Below the pieces are notes generated by a model, which saw nothing but the letters and a program-made list of their open reading frames with translations, was not told where the DNA came from and did no database searches. From assembly GCA_003184365.1 (NCBI GenBank), contig NKYR01000033.1, positions 63,728 to 127,727 on the forward strand: DNA of 64,000 nt, written 5' to 3'. The first letter of the stretch is position 1. Each line of letters opens with the position of its first letter. The stretch comes from Evernia prunastri. Its lineage: Eukaryota; Ascomycota; Lecanoromycetes; Lecanorales; Parmeliaceae. Shown here in pieces: positions 11,753 to 23,110 of this stretch. Both the position numbers and the translations under genes were made by a program.

Positions 11753-13894
11753 TCAAGTAGCTTCTGCCTCCATTTCTCCAGTTTTCTCGGAATCCCCTTT
11801 CTCCTTGTCCTTGACCTTCCCGGATTCGTTCTCCTTCTCGGCTGCCTGTAACTTCTCCTTCGTCTCGCTGAGCTCCTTTTGCAAGCTTTTGATGTATTCG
11901 ATTGCTAGCTCCACCGTGCTAGCCTTGCTGTTGCTCTGCTGTGCTAGCGTTCCGCTCATCATGAGACTCGGACTCGTTCCTCCATTGCCGCCTGTTTGGC
12001 CGTTGACTTGCGGTGTGGACGGGGGTAAGAGGCTTGCAATCTCCTGGAGTGCCGTGTTGATCCGGTTGCGGCGGCCTTGCTCGGCAATCTTATGGGACGT
12101 ACGCTTGGACGTGAGGTTTGTTGAGAGAGTTTCGGGGTAGGAGACGCCGGGCAGGTGGGTGCCTTCGAGTATGTTCTGGTAATTGGATTTTGAGGCAAGT
12201 AGAAGCGCAGAGGTTTCTGCGGAGACGATGGCTGGAGGGCATTTGTCAGCTGCTTTGATCAATTGTGGCAAGGAAAGTCCCTTACCTCCTTCCGGCAGCA
12301 ATGGCTTGATGCTGGGAGAAATCTTGGGACGGAGGGCGGGGCTGACGTGGACAGAGGTCTGACTGTTGCGTTTCTTCGGATCCCTGCTCTTCAACCTAGA
12401 ATCCGCACGCTTGATGGCTCCCGCGCTGGAAGGTGAAGCAACAAGCTGAGGACTTGGAAGTGCGGAAGTACTTGCGGTGATTGGTGCACTTGCAGGGCCA
12501 TATTTGGTCGCCTTCCGAGCGCTGGTGGTTGGCGTCGATTGATCCAAGTTTGCATTTGCAGTGTTGATTGGTTTCAGCGCCGGTTTCTTTGTTGTATTCG
12601 CAGGCTCAGGCAGGACGATGTCGTCCATAATCTGCTCCATATCCGCCTCTGCAAGAGCGGCCTGCTCTTTCAAGCTAGACGTCGGACGATTCATGCCATT
12701 CACCTTTCCGGCTTGCTTGCGAATCTTCATCAATGATGCCGGAGTTGCAGGCTCGCCGTTTGTGTCCTGCAAGGGGACCACTTGGTGCCCGTTTTGCTTG
12801 GCATTGAGGTAAGGAGATCTACTGGCAGAGCTAGATTTCGGTGTAGCGGGTGGCGGCATGAGAACCTCGGACAATGGCTCCGGAGAGACCGAATCCGGCC
12901 CAGAGCTGTCTTGACTGTACGGAAAATGAAGCTTTCCTTCAGTCGTCTGCTGAACATTGTTGGATTGTCTCGATCTCCTCGCTTCCTCAATGATGCCAGA
13001 TATCTCCTTTGGCGGTATAACTGTACTAGAAGGTTGCTTCTTCCTGTTTTGTGGCTTCATTGCGGGAGATTGTCTTACGGCACGGGCTGGATTTTTTGTG
13101 GACGATGAAGACGTTTTCCGTTTTGACTTGCGCAAGGATGATGCTGTCGAACTCGTGGTGGGTGCGGAGAATTCGAGACTTGGGTCTATGGGCGACGTCG
13201 TATCGGAGGTATCTGAGCCTCGCACAGCTCCATAGACAGAGTGTTGGGCGGCTTGATTTTGCGCTCGGAGAGCAGGTGAGGTCAACGGACTGAAGGCATC
13301 TGTAGGCGCAGCATAATCTGGATACTGGAATTGCGTATCGAGTGGAGTCACCGCAGGAGACACAAGAGGCGTAAAGATCATCTGTCACATACATGAACCT
13401 CACTTCATACTTGGCCGTTCATACCGGAAACCTACTTGATCCTTCTGATTTCGCCTATATTGATCGTACATGTGCAGCTGCTGATGATCTGCGGGCGTAC
13501 GGTAGTACTGCGCATGTCCTCCGTGCATCTCCAAACTGTTGGGTGTAGGTGGTACCACATTCTGACCGTGATATCGCTGGTTCTGCATGTGCAGCTGTTG
13601 TTGTTGCTGTTGTTCGAAAAGGTCCTGCTGCATAGCAAGGTCTGGAAAGGATTCTGTGGAGCCATGAAAGCCATTCATGGGGGTAGCATGGTTCCGCTGA
13701 TCCATCGGCGGGGGCTGCTGCTGCATATGCCCTTGCTCGAGTCCCAACATGCCCGCAGCACCCTCCATTGTGGTATCCATTGCCTCGGCTCCATTCTGCT
13801 GCAGGTCGACACCATCGAAGCCGCCGAACCCCAGGTCGGTGAAGTCTAGAAAATTGGCGAATTCTTCCTCGTAGGAGGTAGGAGTTTGGTTCAT
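11753..13894 (-). CDS. nuc-1: bHLH transcription factor, NUC-1/PHO4-type phosphate regulator
   Basis: NUC-1 (Neurospora), PalcA (Aspergillus) and Pho4 (yeast) activate phosphate-acquisition genes. The exons are 13436-13894, 12286-13381 and 11753-12231, giving 677 residues. Intron 13382-13435 (GTAGGT...GACAG) removes an in-frame stop. Intron 12232-12285 (GTAAGG, GCTGAC branch site, CCAG) is 54 nt and open, so the unspliced frame also reads through; splicing gives LLPEGAIVSAETSALLLASK, which matches the family. The N-terminus is MNQTPTSYEEEFANFLDFTD, followed by a Gln-rich segment. The C-terminal bHLH begins KRTSHKIAEQGRRNRIN, with the His, Glu and Arg that contact CACGTG-type sites, then a helix (STVELAIEYIKSLQKEL) and a short coiled coil. 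Phosphate control is inferred from the family. Confidence 0.85.
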
Positions 13895-16511
13895 ATCGAT
13901 TCACGGATACCAACCTCCATTCGCCAAAGCTTGCATGCAGCGACCGCGATGCAGTCGTTTGTGCGCAAATGGAAGGTTTTTTTCTCGCTTGGAAGGGTCA
14001 AAGGAAGGGTCCGAGAGAGTTAGGGCGTTGGGTGGAAGAATCTGTTGAAGTATGTTCGTGCCGCACGTGGCAATGCGGACGCCTGGAGATGTCACGGGTT
14101 CGGTGGGAGCAGGAGGTTGGTACTTGGGGGAATAGTGTAGAGGCTTGAGAGTGGTGAGTGGCGTGAAAGAAGTTGTTGCGGGTTGAGGGAAAGGGAAAGA
14201 GCTTCTGATGGGGAGCAGGTATGGCAGCTGGACTGGACTACTTGCGCTACTCGCTAACCAATCAAGCTCATTTCTTCAATTTCCGCGGGGTCCTTTCAGG
14301 GCCCTCTTTTGAGGGGCACTCCGTAAGGTAGGCTAAGGTTAAGTAGGCTAACCTGATCTACATCAACCCACCCACCCCTCCAGTCTTACCAGTCTCCAGT
14401 CTCTCCAGTCTCTCCACACTTATAACTTATATTTAACAAGTGTAAAGTATTGTTGAGTTGATGTTCTGGAAAGAACTCCAGAATCATTTAATTCTCATCC
14501 CGAACTTCTTCATATTCTTTGATGTCTTGTATCAGTATCATCAGCTGGTCTGGGGCTAAAAATGCAAAGCAACATGTTGGTTCGTACCCTTTTTTCCCTT
14601 TTTTACTCTTTTACTCTTTTTGTTCCTTAGGCGTTAAACATGATGACATTGAATAATGAATCCAATCAGCCCCGGGCCATTCTCCATTATTACCTTACTC
14701 TATATTGGTGTGGGGGGGAGCACACCATGGCCTTTCTTCGTTCTCTTAGTACTTTTAGTCTTCAACTCTTATATAACATTTACAGTCACATATATAATAT
14801 CACTGTACCGAGTGCTCTGTTTAATACTATTACTATTATTATTATCAAACAATGACATCTCTTTTTACTTATGCCGAGGCAGACAGTCAGACAGAATGCA
14901 TCCTATCATCTAAATTTCTTCGCCTCAACCTACCCATCCATACTCAATTCCCTCCAACCCCACTACTTAGTACTGCCCCAGAGGCTCGAGGCTAGAGCCC
15001 AGCAGTATTTCAAACATAAGGGCAATTATTATGCTTAAACCCCCCCTTGCAGCTCCAGCAGGCCAATAATCTCCCGCCATACTCGGTACTTGTAATCGCC
15101 CCCGAATCAATGAATGCACCTTTCCTGCCGGATGCAAGCCCTAAGATCCGATCAACTGTCAATCTTGGTATTTCCTTACCTACGGATATAACCATATACA
15201 ATAAAGCACCCGAAAATATATATTTCCCTCTAAAGTTTTTTTTAGGAGTTGAGAAAATCATATGTAAGTACCTTACTTGGGTTAAGATCGATTTTTTATA
15301 TTAGTGTTGTTATGGTTATTATAATCGTATCGTGGTTACAAAGTAAGCAAAACCTAGAGGTTAAAAGTCATCGGATTTTGAGGCATCCGTCAGGAAAGTG
15401 CATCCGGGGCTGATTACGCATACTATATATGGGCATGTCCTTTGCAACTTGTGGCGCTCATTTGACACCCCATCCATTACGGATTTCTCCGCATCTAACA
15501 CTCAAGCCAAAAAAAAAGAGGAAAAGAAAGGAAAGGAAAGGAAAAGAAAAGAGACCGAGAACCCCGCCAATCTCTCCCCTCGTACACTTGCTCCCCAAGC
15601 CACCGCAGCCAGTTGTCGAACAGTCCACAGCAAAAGCGAGACTAAAATGCCATTTTGAAGATCTCCAGGAAGTCATCAAGCATCCGTCGGCTAAAAGAAG
15701 CTATAATTGGCGTATCTACACTCGTATTTGACGCCTTGGCCACCTGCAGTGCGGTCCAAAACCGCCGCCGATCCCCTTGCATGTCAAGGCTAGCGTGGTA
15801 GCCTCAGGTCTCGTGCACAAACGGATCACTTGGGTGAGCATGTTCAGTGGGATGGCAGCCGCAGAACAGGCCACCATAATCAGCAATGGACTCGTGTGTG
15901 TCTGGAGTTCCGTGCAGCGTAACTTCTCTGCAAGTCAGTGATGCCAAGGTACTGCATGCCGCAGACGCTCTTGACTCAGAACTCGGCGTCAAGTCGCGTT
16001 GTTAGCTGGGAGATAAGACCGAGACCCTCTTTGATGGTGATAACAGTCTCGAAATCGAGTGTAAGTATGGATACTTTGCATTTTATTTACCGTTGCTCGC
16101 CTTGGAAAATCCATAACGGGAGCTGTGACCGCGGTGATATAATCGGAAAGCTGGGCATTGTCCGCGTATGTTGAGGTAATCAAGATCCATTGAGTAGCAA
16201 CAGGACTTGCGAATGCACTCCAGCTCTCCTTTATCTTTACTTTACATCCTTCCTATAACCACAAAAAGCCCCTGATTCATGGCGCACAGTACTCAGTACG
16301 TTGGACTTTTACTGCATGAGCAGCATCAACTTCTTACCCTATTGCAGCGAGCTGACACCCGTCCCCATCGTGAAGGCGTTCAAGACCAAATGATCGTCAG
16401 AAGACAGTTGAGAAGTCTCGGGAAAAGCTGGCTCTCATGGCAGTGTCCGATGAACCAAAAGGAGACTAGTACATGACTACTTGAGTTGATGAAGGGTCTG
16501 ATGATGTTAGA

Positions 16512-16772
16512 TCAAGGGAGCTGTTCCCCTCGTGCTTCCACGACTTCTCTCATATGTTGGGCCAAATACCAATGGAGCCTTCCCTGAATCCGGAAATGTT
16601 TGACATTATACCCATCTGGCTCAACGCCAATGGAAACCTCGTCCCCCACATCTCTATGGATGAAGAAGACATTGACTGCCAGAGTCGACCATTCATGAGC
16701 ATCTGCGCCCTGCATCATCGTCCTAAAGGAGATGTCTGCGCCGAGCTTTAGGTCCCCGAACATTTCGAGCAA
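16512..16772 (-). other. Unresolved coding-like segment, both strands open
   Basis: On the minus strand an 86-codon frame reads VNVFFIHRDVGDEVSIGVEP and ends ...VVEARGEQLP. On the plus strand a 65-codon frame over the same bases (16554-16751) reads MFDIIPIWLNANGNLVPHIS. Both look protein-like, and I recognise neither. I could not find convincing flanking exons. This may be a gene remnant or chance. Confidence 0.2.
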
Positions 16773-17505
16773 AATCGGAGGAAACTCATCGCCTATGTGA
16801 AAAGTATTTGGAAGATTGTCGTTTCATTCCTTGATCGACTGATGTGACAGCTCCGACTGCAGGTACAGCCAGGAATACAGAAATTGCGATTTGCCAAAGC
16901 TAAGCATCTGGTGGAATCAGCAGCTAGAGTAGCCCGCCCTTAGATACATGATACATCAATGCAAAGAACCAACCCACCTTTTACCACTCCTGCGCAATGA
17001 CGCCACCGTACTGAGAGTGCAGATCCACCTCCATTATTGAAACCCCATCCGAATCAATCGGTTGCTAAAAAAGGGCAAGACCTGCCGCGCTGTGAGAATG
17101 ACCAGCCAGCCCTACATCTCAAATCCCCATCGCACAATAAAACAACAAAGTCTCCACGATACCGCAGTTGAAGCGCGGAGAATGAAGCAAGCACCCCCGA
17201 CGAAGAAGAATATGTCGAATGCAAGCTGCGCCCTTCACTGCTCGTAGCCACCACCCCGTACCGAAAGTCCCCATCCCTATTCCCTTACCGACGGCGCAAA
17301 CGTTGAATTCCACCTTCCAGCCTCCCTCGCCGAGATACATACTCCCAACGCGCTCGAAAATATGAGCACGCTGGAGGCCCAAAGCCCAACGAAAGAAAGA
17401 AAAGAGCCATGACCGCGACGCCCTCGTCCGAGAGCCCTTGACACGCTCGGTTCCCGTGGAGCGGACCAGGACGCGATAGAATAGAGTACGCACGTAGCAT
17501 GACCT

Positions 17506-17680
17506 CCTCCCACTCGCAAAAGGATGTAAGTATACGAGTCCTTCCCATCCCTTTCGAATTTGCCAATTTGACAATTTCCATAACAGAGCGACACGACATC
17601 AGTACTTAGTGGCGGGACCGCATGTAGTGCCGCTGGAATTTTGGGACGTTCGTTCGTTGGGGATGTAGAGGGCCGTACTT
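17506..17680 (+). other. Possible tiny two-exon gene
   Basis: An ATG at about 17500 is followed by a short exon ending in a good donor (GAT|GTAAGTATAC). An acceptor after a pyrimidine-rich run (CATAACAG, about 17587) keeps the frame open to a stop near 17678. The product would have about 40 residues (MTSSHSQKD then SDTTSVLSGGTACSAAG). The splice signals are good, but the protein is not recognised, and antisense frames of 105 to 151 codons cover the same region. Confidence 0.2.
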
Positions 17681-18261
17681 GACGTAGACTCGATGTGGTT
17701 GGTCAGAGTTAGTAAGGTTCTGACAATAGACCGGCAGATGGGGATGGGAATGGGAATGGGGATCGGGACGAATAAGAGGGATGATACAGCATAGGGAAGG
17801 ATTGAGCACGGCTCTGGGTGTTTGCCACGGGCAGTATTTTTGTAAAGGTAAGGAGCATTGGGACAAGGAAGTTAGAGCAAGCCAGCGAAGAGAGCGGGGA
17901 GCTGGAAGTCAGGAGGATAAGCAGGAGGGGTACGAAATAAATGACAATTTAGCAAGGGAAGTTCGCCCGGTACGGTTATTTTGGCTGTTGCTCGTAGCTT
18001 GAGGCATGAGCACGAAGTTATAAGTCGGAACCTTGCTTGCTTTTTATGCTCTATTTTAAGTACTTATCAACGCTCTGGCTTGCAGATACTAAAGGCTACA
18101 TGTGGAAGCCACCGTGAGCGAGTACATCCGAGGCTGTCCCTGGGGTTAGGTAAGCCTGAGTGTAAAGCTCCACGGTGCAAGGATTAAAAGCGAAATGAAG
18201 TGCATAGAAAGATGACAACGCCGGATCATATCATGACTTGTCGATCACTTGCCACGAGCAT

Positions 18262-20491
18262 CTAATCCACTTCCTCCATCGCGCTCTCACCCGCGGCCTC
18301 CTCAGCTGGCGCCGCACTCTCCTCTGCAGCCTTCTCCTCGCTCGTCTCTGCCTCCTCATCAACATTAAGACCCAGTGAGACAAGCTTGTGGATACGCTCG
18401 GCAAAGCCTGCTGGCTCATCGATAGTGAAGCCGGAAACCAGTAGTGACGTCTCAAAGAGGAGTTGAGTAATAGACTTGACGGTACGGTCGTTCTCGCCAT
18501 CGGACTCGACCTTCTTCTTGAGCTCCTTGATGATGGATGACTTGGGCGAGATCTCAAACGTCTTCTTGGATGACATGTAAGAACTCATCGAGGTGTCACG
18601 GAGAGCTTGGGCTTTCATGATACGCTCCATGTTGGCGGACCAACCGAACTGGCCGGTACGGATTGCGCAGGGTGCACCAGTTAGCTTGTGGCTAACAACG
18701 ACCTTCTCAACTTTGTCGCCAAGCACGTTCTTTAGCGCCTTGGCGAGAGGCTCATACTCCTTCTCTTCGGTCTCACGTTGCTTCTTCTCGTCTTCGGTCT
18801 CCTCGAGCTCGAAGTCTTTGGTGATGTCGACAAGCTTCTTGGATTCGAATTCCTTGAGCTGAGTCATGGCATACTCATCGATGGGGTCGACTAAGAAAAG
18901 AACCTCGAACCCCTTGTCCTTAAGGGAGTCCAAGAAAGGCGACTTCTGGACTGCCTTCAAAGACTCGCCAGTGATGTAGTACATATTCTTCTGGTGCTCG
19001 GGCATACGGGTGATGTAGTCGGTCAGCGAAGTGGTCTCCTCTCCAGATTTGGTGGAGTTGAATCGGAGAAGCTTGGCAAGAGATTGACGGTTCTGCGAAT
19101 CCTCGTGGATGCCGAGCTTGATGTTCTTGCTGAAGGCTGTGTAAAACTTATCGAATTGCTCACGATCCTCAGCGATCTCGTTGAAGAGCTCAAGGGTCTT
19201 CTTGACGATGTTCTTCTTGATGACCTTCATGATCTTGTTCTGTTGGAGAGTCTCGCGAGACAAGTTTAGAGGGAGATCTTCCGAGTCGACAACACCTTTG
19301 ACAAAGCTGAGCCACTCTGGAATGAGATCGGTGGCATCATCGGTGATAAAAACGCGACGAACGTAGAGCTTGATGTTGTTCTTGGTCTTCTTGGTCTCGA
19401 AAAGGTCGAACGGTGCACGCTTTGGCACGAAGAGGATGGCGCGGAACTCAAGCTGACCCTCAACGGAGAAGTGCTTGACGGCCAAGTGGTCTTCCCAGTC
19501 ACTGCAATCATGTTAGCAACCTTCTATAGTATGGACTAATGAAGAGACTCACTTTGACAGCGTCTTGTAGAACGATCCATACTCCTCAGCCGTAATGTCT
19601 TGGGGGTTCCGAGTCCAGATGGGCTTCGTCTTGTTCAACTCCTCCTCCTCAATCTTGCTCTCCTTGACTTTCTTGGTCTTTGGCTTTTTTTCTTTCTCCT
19701 CATCTTCATCTTCTACCTCCTCGATCTTGGCCTTCTTCTCCTCATCTTCTTCACCTTCTTTAGACTCTTCGGCGTCCTCATCAGGGACGTCCTTCTCGGT
19801 CTCCTTCATGACGTGAAGATAGATGGGATAGGAGATGAACTCGGAGTGCTTCTTGACGACTTCCTTGATCTTGCTCTCGTTCAAGTAGTCGGTCTGCTCG
19901 TCCTTCAGATACAGAATGATCTTGGTACCACGGTTGAGCTGCTCGCCCTCTTCATCCTGAGTGAGAGTGAAGGTACCGCCAGCACTAGACTCCCAGATAT
20001 ACTGCTCATCATCGTTGTGCTTGGAAACGACGGTGACCTTGTCCGCAACGAGGTAGGCAGAGTAGAATCCAACTCCGAATTGGCCAATCATGGATATATC
20101 TGCGCCAGCTGTGAGGGCTTCCATAAACTGCTTCGTGCCGGAGCGGGCAATCGTGCCCAGGTTGTTGACGAGATCCTAATGCCGTGTCAGTTTGAATGCA
20201 AATGTAACAATGCCAGCCTGTACTCACAGATTTGGTCATGCCAATCCCGGTATCACGGATAGTCAGGGTTTTGTTTTCCTTGTCAGGAATGATGTCGACA
20301 CGCAAATCTTTGCCTGAATCGAGCAGGCTTGGATCGGACAGCGAAGAGTATCTTATTTTGTCGATCGCGTCAGAGGCATTACTTATGAGCTCTCGTAGGA
20401 AGATCTCCTTGTTGCTGTAGACAGTGTTGATGATCAGGCTCAGGAGTTGTGAGATCTCCGCCTGAAAGGTATGAGTTTCAGGAGTTGCCAT
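18262..20491 (-). CDS. hsp90: Heat shock protein Hsp90
   Basis: This is the cytosolic ATP-dependent chaperone for kinases, receptors and other clients. The exons are 20228-20491, 19553-20175 and 18262-19501; introns are 20176-20227 (52 nt) and 19502-19552 (51 nt), both with GTGAGT donors. The product is 708 residues, the usual length. The N-terminal GHKL ATPase shows ELISNASDAIDKIRY (Glu and Asn of the ATP site), DTGIGM and GQFGVGFYSAYLVADKV. A long charged Glu/Lys linker follows. The middle domain has NLSRETLQQNKI with the catalytic Arg region. The dimerisation domain follows, and the C-terminus is SAMEEVD, the TPR-cochaperone docking motif. The junction SNDWEDHLAVKHFSVEGQ confirms exon 2 to 3. 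All key motifs are intact. Confidence 0.98.
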
Positions 20492-20690
20492 TATGGTGGA
20501 CTGCGGTGGTTGAGTAGAGTGAGATTGGACAGACGTAAGGGCGTGTTACCTGTCAGAGTCAGTTAGCAGAGACTCTGATAGAGCAGAAGGGCAATCAAGA
20601 TGGTAGCTTGAGGTGAGAGCTGAGGAAGTCTTGTGCTAAGAGATCCCTGAGATCCACGACTGAGGGGCAATGAAAGGCTTAGGTACTTAC
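20492..20690 (-). other. hsp90 5' leader with likely intron(s)
   Basis: Reading toward hsp90, a strong donor (ATCT|GTAAGTACC) lies at 20690. Possible acceptors lie at about 20549 (CTGACAG) and 20501-20503 (CCGCAG), the latter just before TCCACCATAATGG. Either one intron of about 190 nt or two smaller ones would fall in the 5' UTR. This is inference from splice signals. Confidence 0.45.
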
Positions 20691-20780
20691 AGATACTTGT
20701 AGTTTTGAAAGATGGATTAGTGTTGAGTTTGATCAGCAGCAGGACAAATGGTTGTTGAAAGTGTGGTGATAGAGAGGTTG

Positions 20781-20827
20781 AATAAATATTCGAAGCTTCC
20801 TAGCCGATCGAAGCTGCTAGAATTTCC
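20781..20827 (-). promoter_or_regulatory. hsp90 promoter: TATA-like box and heat-shock-element-like array
   Basis: On the coding strand a TATTTAT box lies at about 20781-20788. Immediately upstream is a cluster of GAA/TTC blocks: TTC and GAA at 20789-20794, TTC at 20797-20799 (giving GAAGCTTC), GAA at 20810-20812 and 20820-20822, and TTC at 20824-20826. GAAnnTTC plus GAA blocks 10 bp apart resembles a gap-type heat shock element bound by HSF. The last TTC is one base out of the 5-bp register. Confidence 0.55.
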
Positions 20828-20888
20828 ATGTGCGCCTTATAGGGCATAGCCCTACAAAATCTTAAGACAGGTGATTGGTTGTATGGCA

Positions 20889-20952
20889 TGAATAGAATAT
20901 TATTGAGAGGGCTATGAATTCCATGAGCATGCTATGCCAGATGCAAATGCTC
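20889..20952. repeat. Dispersed repeat, copy 1
   Basis: About 64 bp here resemble 24246-24307 at roughly 80% by eye, in the same orientation. Shared stretches include TCCATGAGCAT and ATGC(A)ATGCTC with scattered changes. The two copies flank the small rearranged island between hsp90 and the septin-like gene. Confidence 0.55.
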
Positions 20953-21500
20953 AAACTTGTAGAAAGCGATAGACGAGGCTACCATGGTCGGTACCCAATT
21001 TGCATACCTCTGAAGCTGCTTTAGGTGCAGAGCTCCTACGAGTGGTAGCCGTCATTGTAGACACCCCTTGCACTACTTAATCACGAAGTACCCGGAAATA
21101 ATCAAGGTAAAAAAGACGAGTATCTTAGGGCTGGCAGCCCAGCCCCAGCGCGCGATCTTTGGCGTTGCTTGTATCAACAATTGGGCAGCAGCAGCAGGAC
21201 CTAGAAAATACGACTCCACGACAAACTTGTACACCAATCTCGAGCCCATACCCTCCTCAATCGAGTGGCACGATGTCACTAGTGGTCGAGATGTACGGAG
21301 CGTTGGTAGGCAGAGGCTGAACGTTCCAATTCCAAAAGAAGAAGGCTCCGCATCTCATGCGCAGGATTTGTGCGTTACAATTCTGACAAAGGGACGGGCA
21401 GACAGAGAACATGCGGCATCATTGTGGCTATATCCTCCATCCAGTATCTGTATGAGCGGAAGTTACGAAAGGGAAGGAGAGGAATAGTGTTGTCACTATT
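20953..21500. other. Hsp90-side part of the small island
   Basis: A 139-codon open frame covers 21068-21487 on the plus strand but has no ATG until near its end. It is not recognised and was not called a gene. Nothing else was seen. Confidence 0.3.
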
Positions 21501-21507
21501 ATCAGGT

Positions 21508-21771
21508 GGCCTAGCATGTACAGGTTGGATGATATTCTAACTGGGTCATTGCAAAGGCCCAGTGCCTTTGTATCGCTCGGCTAATGTACAGCTGGGGTGT
21601 GACCTTCGCTGATGAGCAAAGCTCAGTGAGAAGAATACTCAGACACCAAAGAGTGCAGAAAGCTGATTCCTTCATTCGGCTAGCAAACTGAGTGAATGCC
21701 CTTCTACCTTTGCTCTGCTCACTCCCGAGATTCTCAGCGGCGATCCGAAGACGTCGTCCACCCTGCTGCAT
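21508..21771 (-). CDS. Hypothetical small protein, doubtful
   Basis: An ATG at 21771 opens a frame of about 86 codons (MQQGGRRLRIAAENLGSEQS...). It is basic at the start and Cys-containing later. An upstream stretch (21840-22041) with an open frame ending in a GTAAGT donor at about 21837 may be an earlier exon of the same unit, but the phases do not join to this frame. No family is recognised. It could be a remnant. Confidence 0.2.
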
Positions 21772-22164
21772 TGTACGTGCCAAATTGTATCAGCTAAAAG
21801 AACATATGACTCGATACTCTTGAACTTACCTGGAACCCGTTTCGGTACTGTGAAACAGCCGTTCTTCATACTGCAACACTTGCTTTGGAGTGTCTCCAGG
21901 AGTCGCAGTATTTGAGCTTGGGATAGCTAGCGTTGGGAGAGTGTATGGAGATGGTGATTGCAAGATGGACGTCGTTGTTCTCCATGTGTTTCGGCTGCTT
22001 TCACAACGATGCCGGTGCCGATGCCGATGCCGAGAACGCAATGACTGAATTGACTTGCTGTCGGGCGTATAGTTTTATGGGGTGATCTTTGCTTCACGAT
22101 ACCAAGATGATATCGCTACTGGTCACCAGCACTGCGTAGAAGTGCGACCCCGTTGCTGGTGTGG

Positions 22165-22341
22165 CCGTCAACATCTCATTGATTGCTAGCTTGCGTTGCA
22201 CATAGTGCACCGTAGCCAGTTGTCAATCTCATGTATTGGCCTTCGAACTTTTATCCACCGTCAACATCTCATTGATTGCTAGCTTGCGTTGCACATAGTG
22301 CACCGTAGCCAGTTGTCAATCTCATGTATTGGTCTTCGAAT
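22165..22341. repeat. 93-bp-period tandem duplication
   Basis: The unit starting CCGTCAACATCTCATTGATT occurs at 22165 and again at 22258, a period of 93 bp. About 83 bp match with a single difference (GGCC versus GGTC). The second copy contains the last codons and stop of the minus-strand ORF that ends at 22279, so the first copy is a duplicate of that 3' end. Confidence 0.9.
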
Positions 22342-23000
22342 GTTCTTCGATTGAATCCAAGCAGTAAAGGGCATACCCGGCTCTGCGCTGTACCATGTAG
22401 CTGACTCAGTCACGCCGCAATTCGTGTTTGCACACACAACATTCTTCGGCTTCCGATAGTAGAGGCCTTGAAGACACTGTGCTGCATTATTCAAGCGCTT
22501 ATACTCGGGCATTGGCAGATCTCGAGGTGTAGCGCTGCGAATCACATCAATTGTTGCAGCTCGCATTCTTTCACGTGGGGACTCCATGTTGAATGTTTGA
22601 AGAAGGATCGACAGCAGGAGTTCCATCAGGGATACATATGGCTTCGACGTCATGGACTGACTGAAGACTGCGATAAGACGCAAATTTGGCTGCTCGTCCT
22701 TGAGAATTAAGAAGTCGCGTGAGCTGTACCATCAGATGCACGAGTGCCGCTATGAGTTGGCGGATACGCCTCCATTCTCCGTGAAACGCCCCTTTTGTCT
22801 GTTCCAGAACCGCAGTATCGTGCAGCTTCGTCAACGGTGTCCTTTTTGAAGATATCCGTATAGATTCCCCACAGCTTGCAATCTTCCCACTTGCTGGGCA
22901 GCAACAGAAGTTCTTCGCTGTTCATCGGGCCTCCTAGGATCACCTGCGCGGCGGTAGAGAGTGAGCCCAGTACGACCTCGAGAACCTTTTCGACAGACAT
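22279..23000 (-). pseudogene. Zinc-finger-like (GATA-related) ORF, probably decaying
   Basis: The 3' frame (ATG 22650, in-frame to 22279) encodes a C-terminal segment CANTNCGVTESATWYSAEPG ... CTMCNAS. The CxxxxC start, TESATW and CxxCNA end resemble a GATA-type finger (C-x2-C ... W ... CNAC). Here the first pair is C-x4-C, the spacing is long, and the protein stops right after CNAS. Upstream, an ATG at 23000 opens MSVEKVLEVVLGSLSTAAQV to KWEDCKLWGIYTDIFKKDTV, then coding-like sequence shifts frame twice (GAFHGEWRRIRQLIAALVHL). Joining these needs introns of only 37 and 41 nt, so frameshifts in a decaying gene are as likely. It sits in the duplicated island. Confidence 0.4.
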
Positions 23001-23110
23001 CTTGAGGAAGAATATCCACCAGGGAAACGAAACTGCTGAGCAGTTTGATAAAAAGTAACAAGAATGAAGGTGAAGCGGGCACGACATCGCTCCATCCGAC
23101 TATCTCGTTC

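Larger units (their letters stand above)
13895..18261. other. Gene-poor 4.4-kb stretch
   Basis: The first 350 bp are probably the promoter and leader of the bHLH gene. The rest has A/T-rich patches (14430-14860), an AAAGG-type run at about 15510-15560 and many short frames. Two weak coding candidates are listed separately (16512-16772 and about 17506-17680). A frame at 15047-15304 (LPPYSVLVIAPESMNAPFLP) is protein-like, but it has no family and no clear splice context. Confidence 0.45.

Noticed and set aside
17119..17574. 151-codon minus-strand frame with a hydrophobic stretch
   Set aside because: It overlaps other frames of similar length, lacks splice or family support, and conflicts with a plus-strand candidate having better splice signals.
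21068..21487. 139-codon plus-strand frame
   Set aside because: It has no ATG near its start, no clear splice acceptor and no recognisable family.
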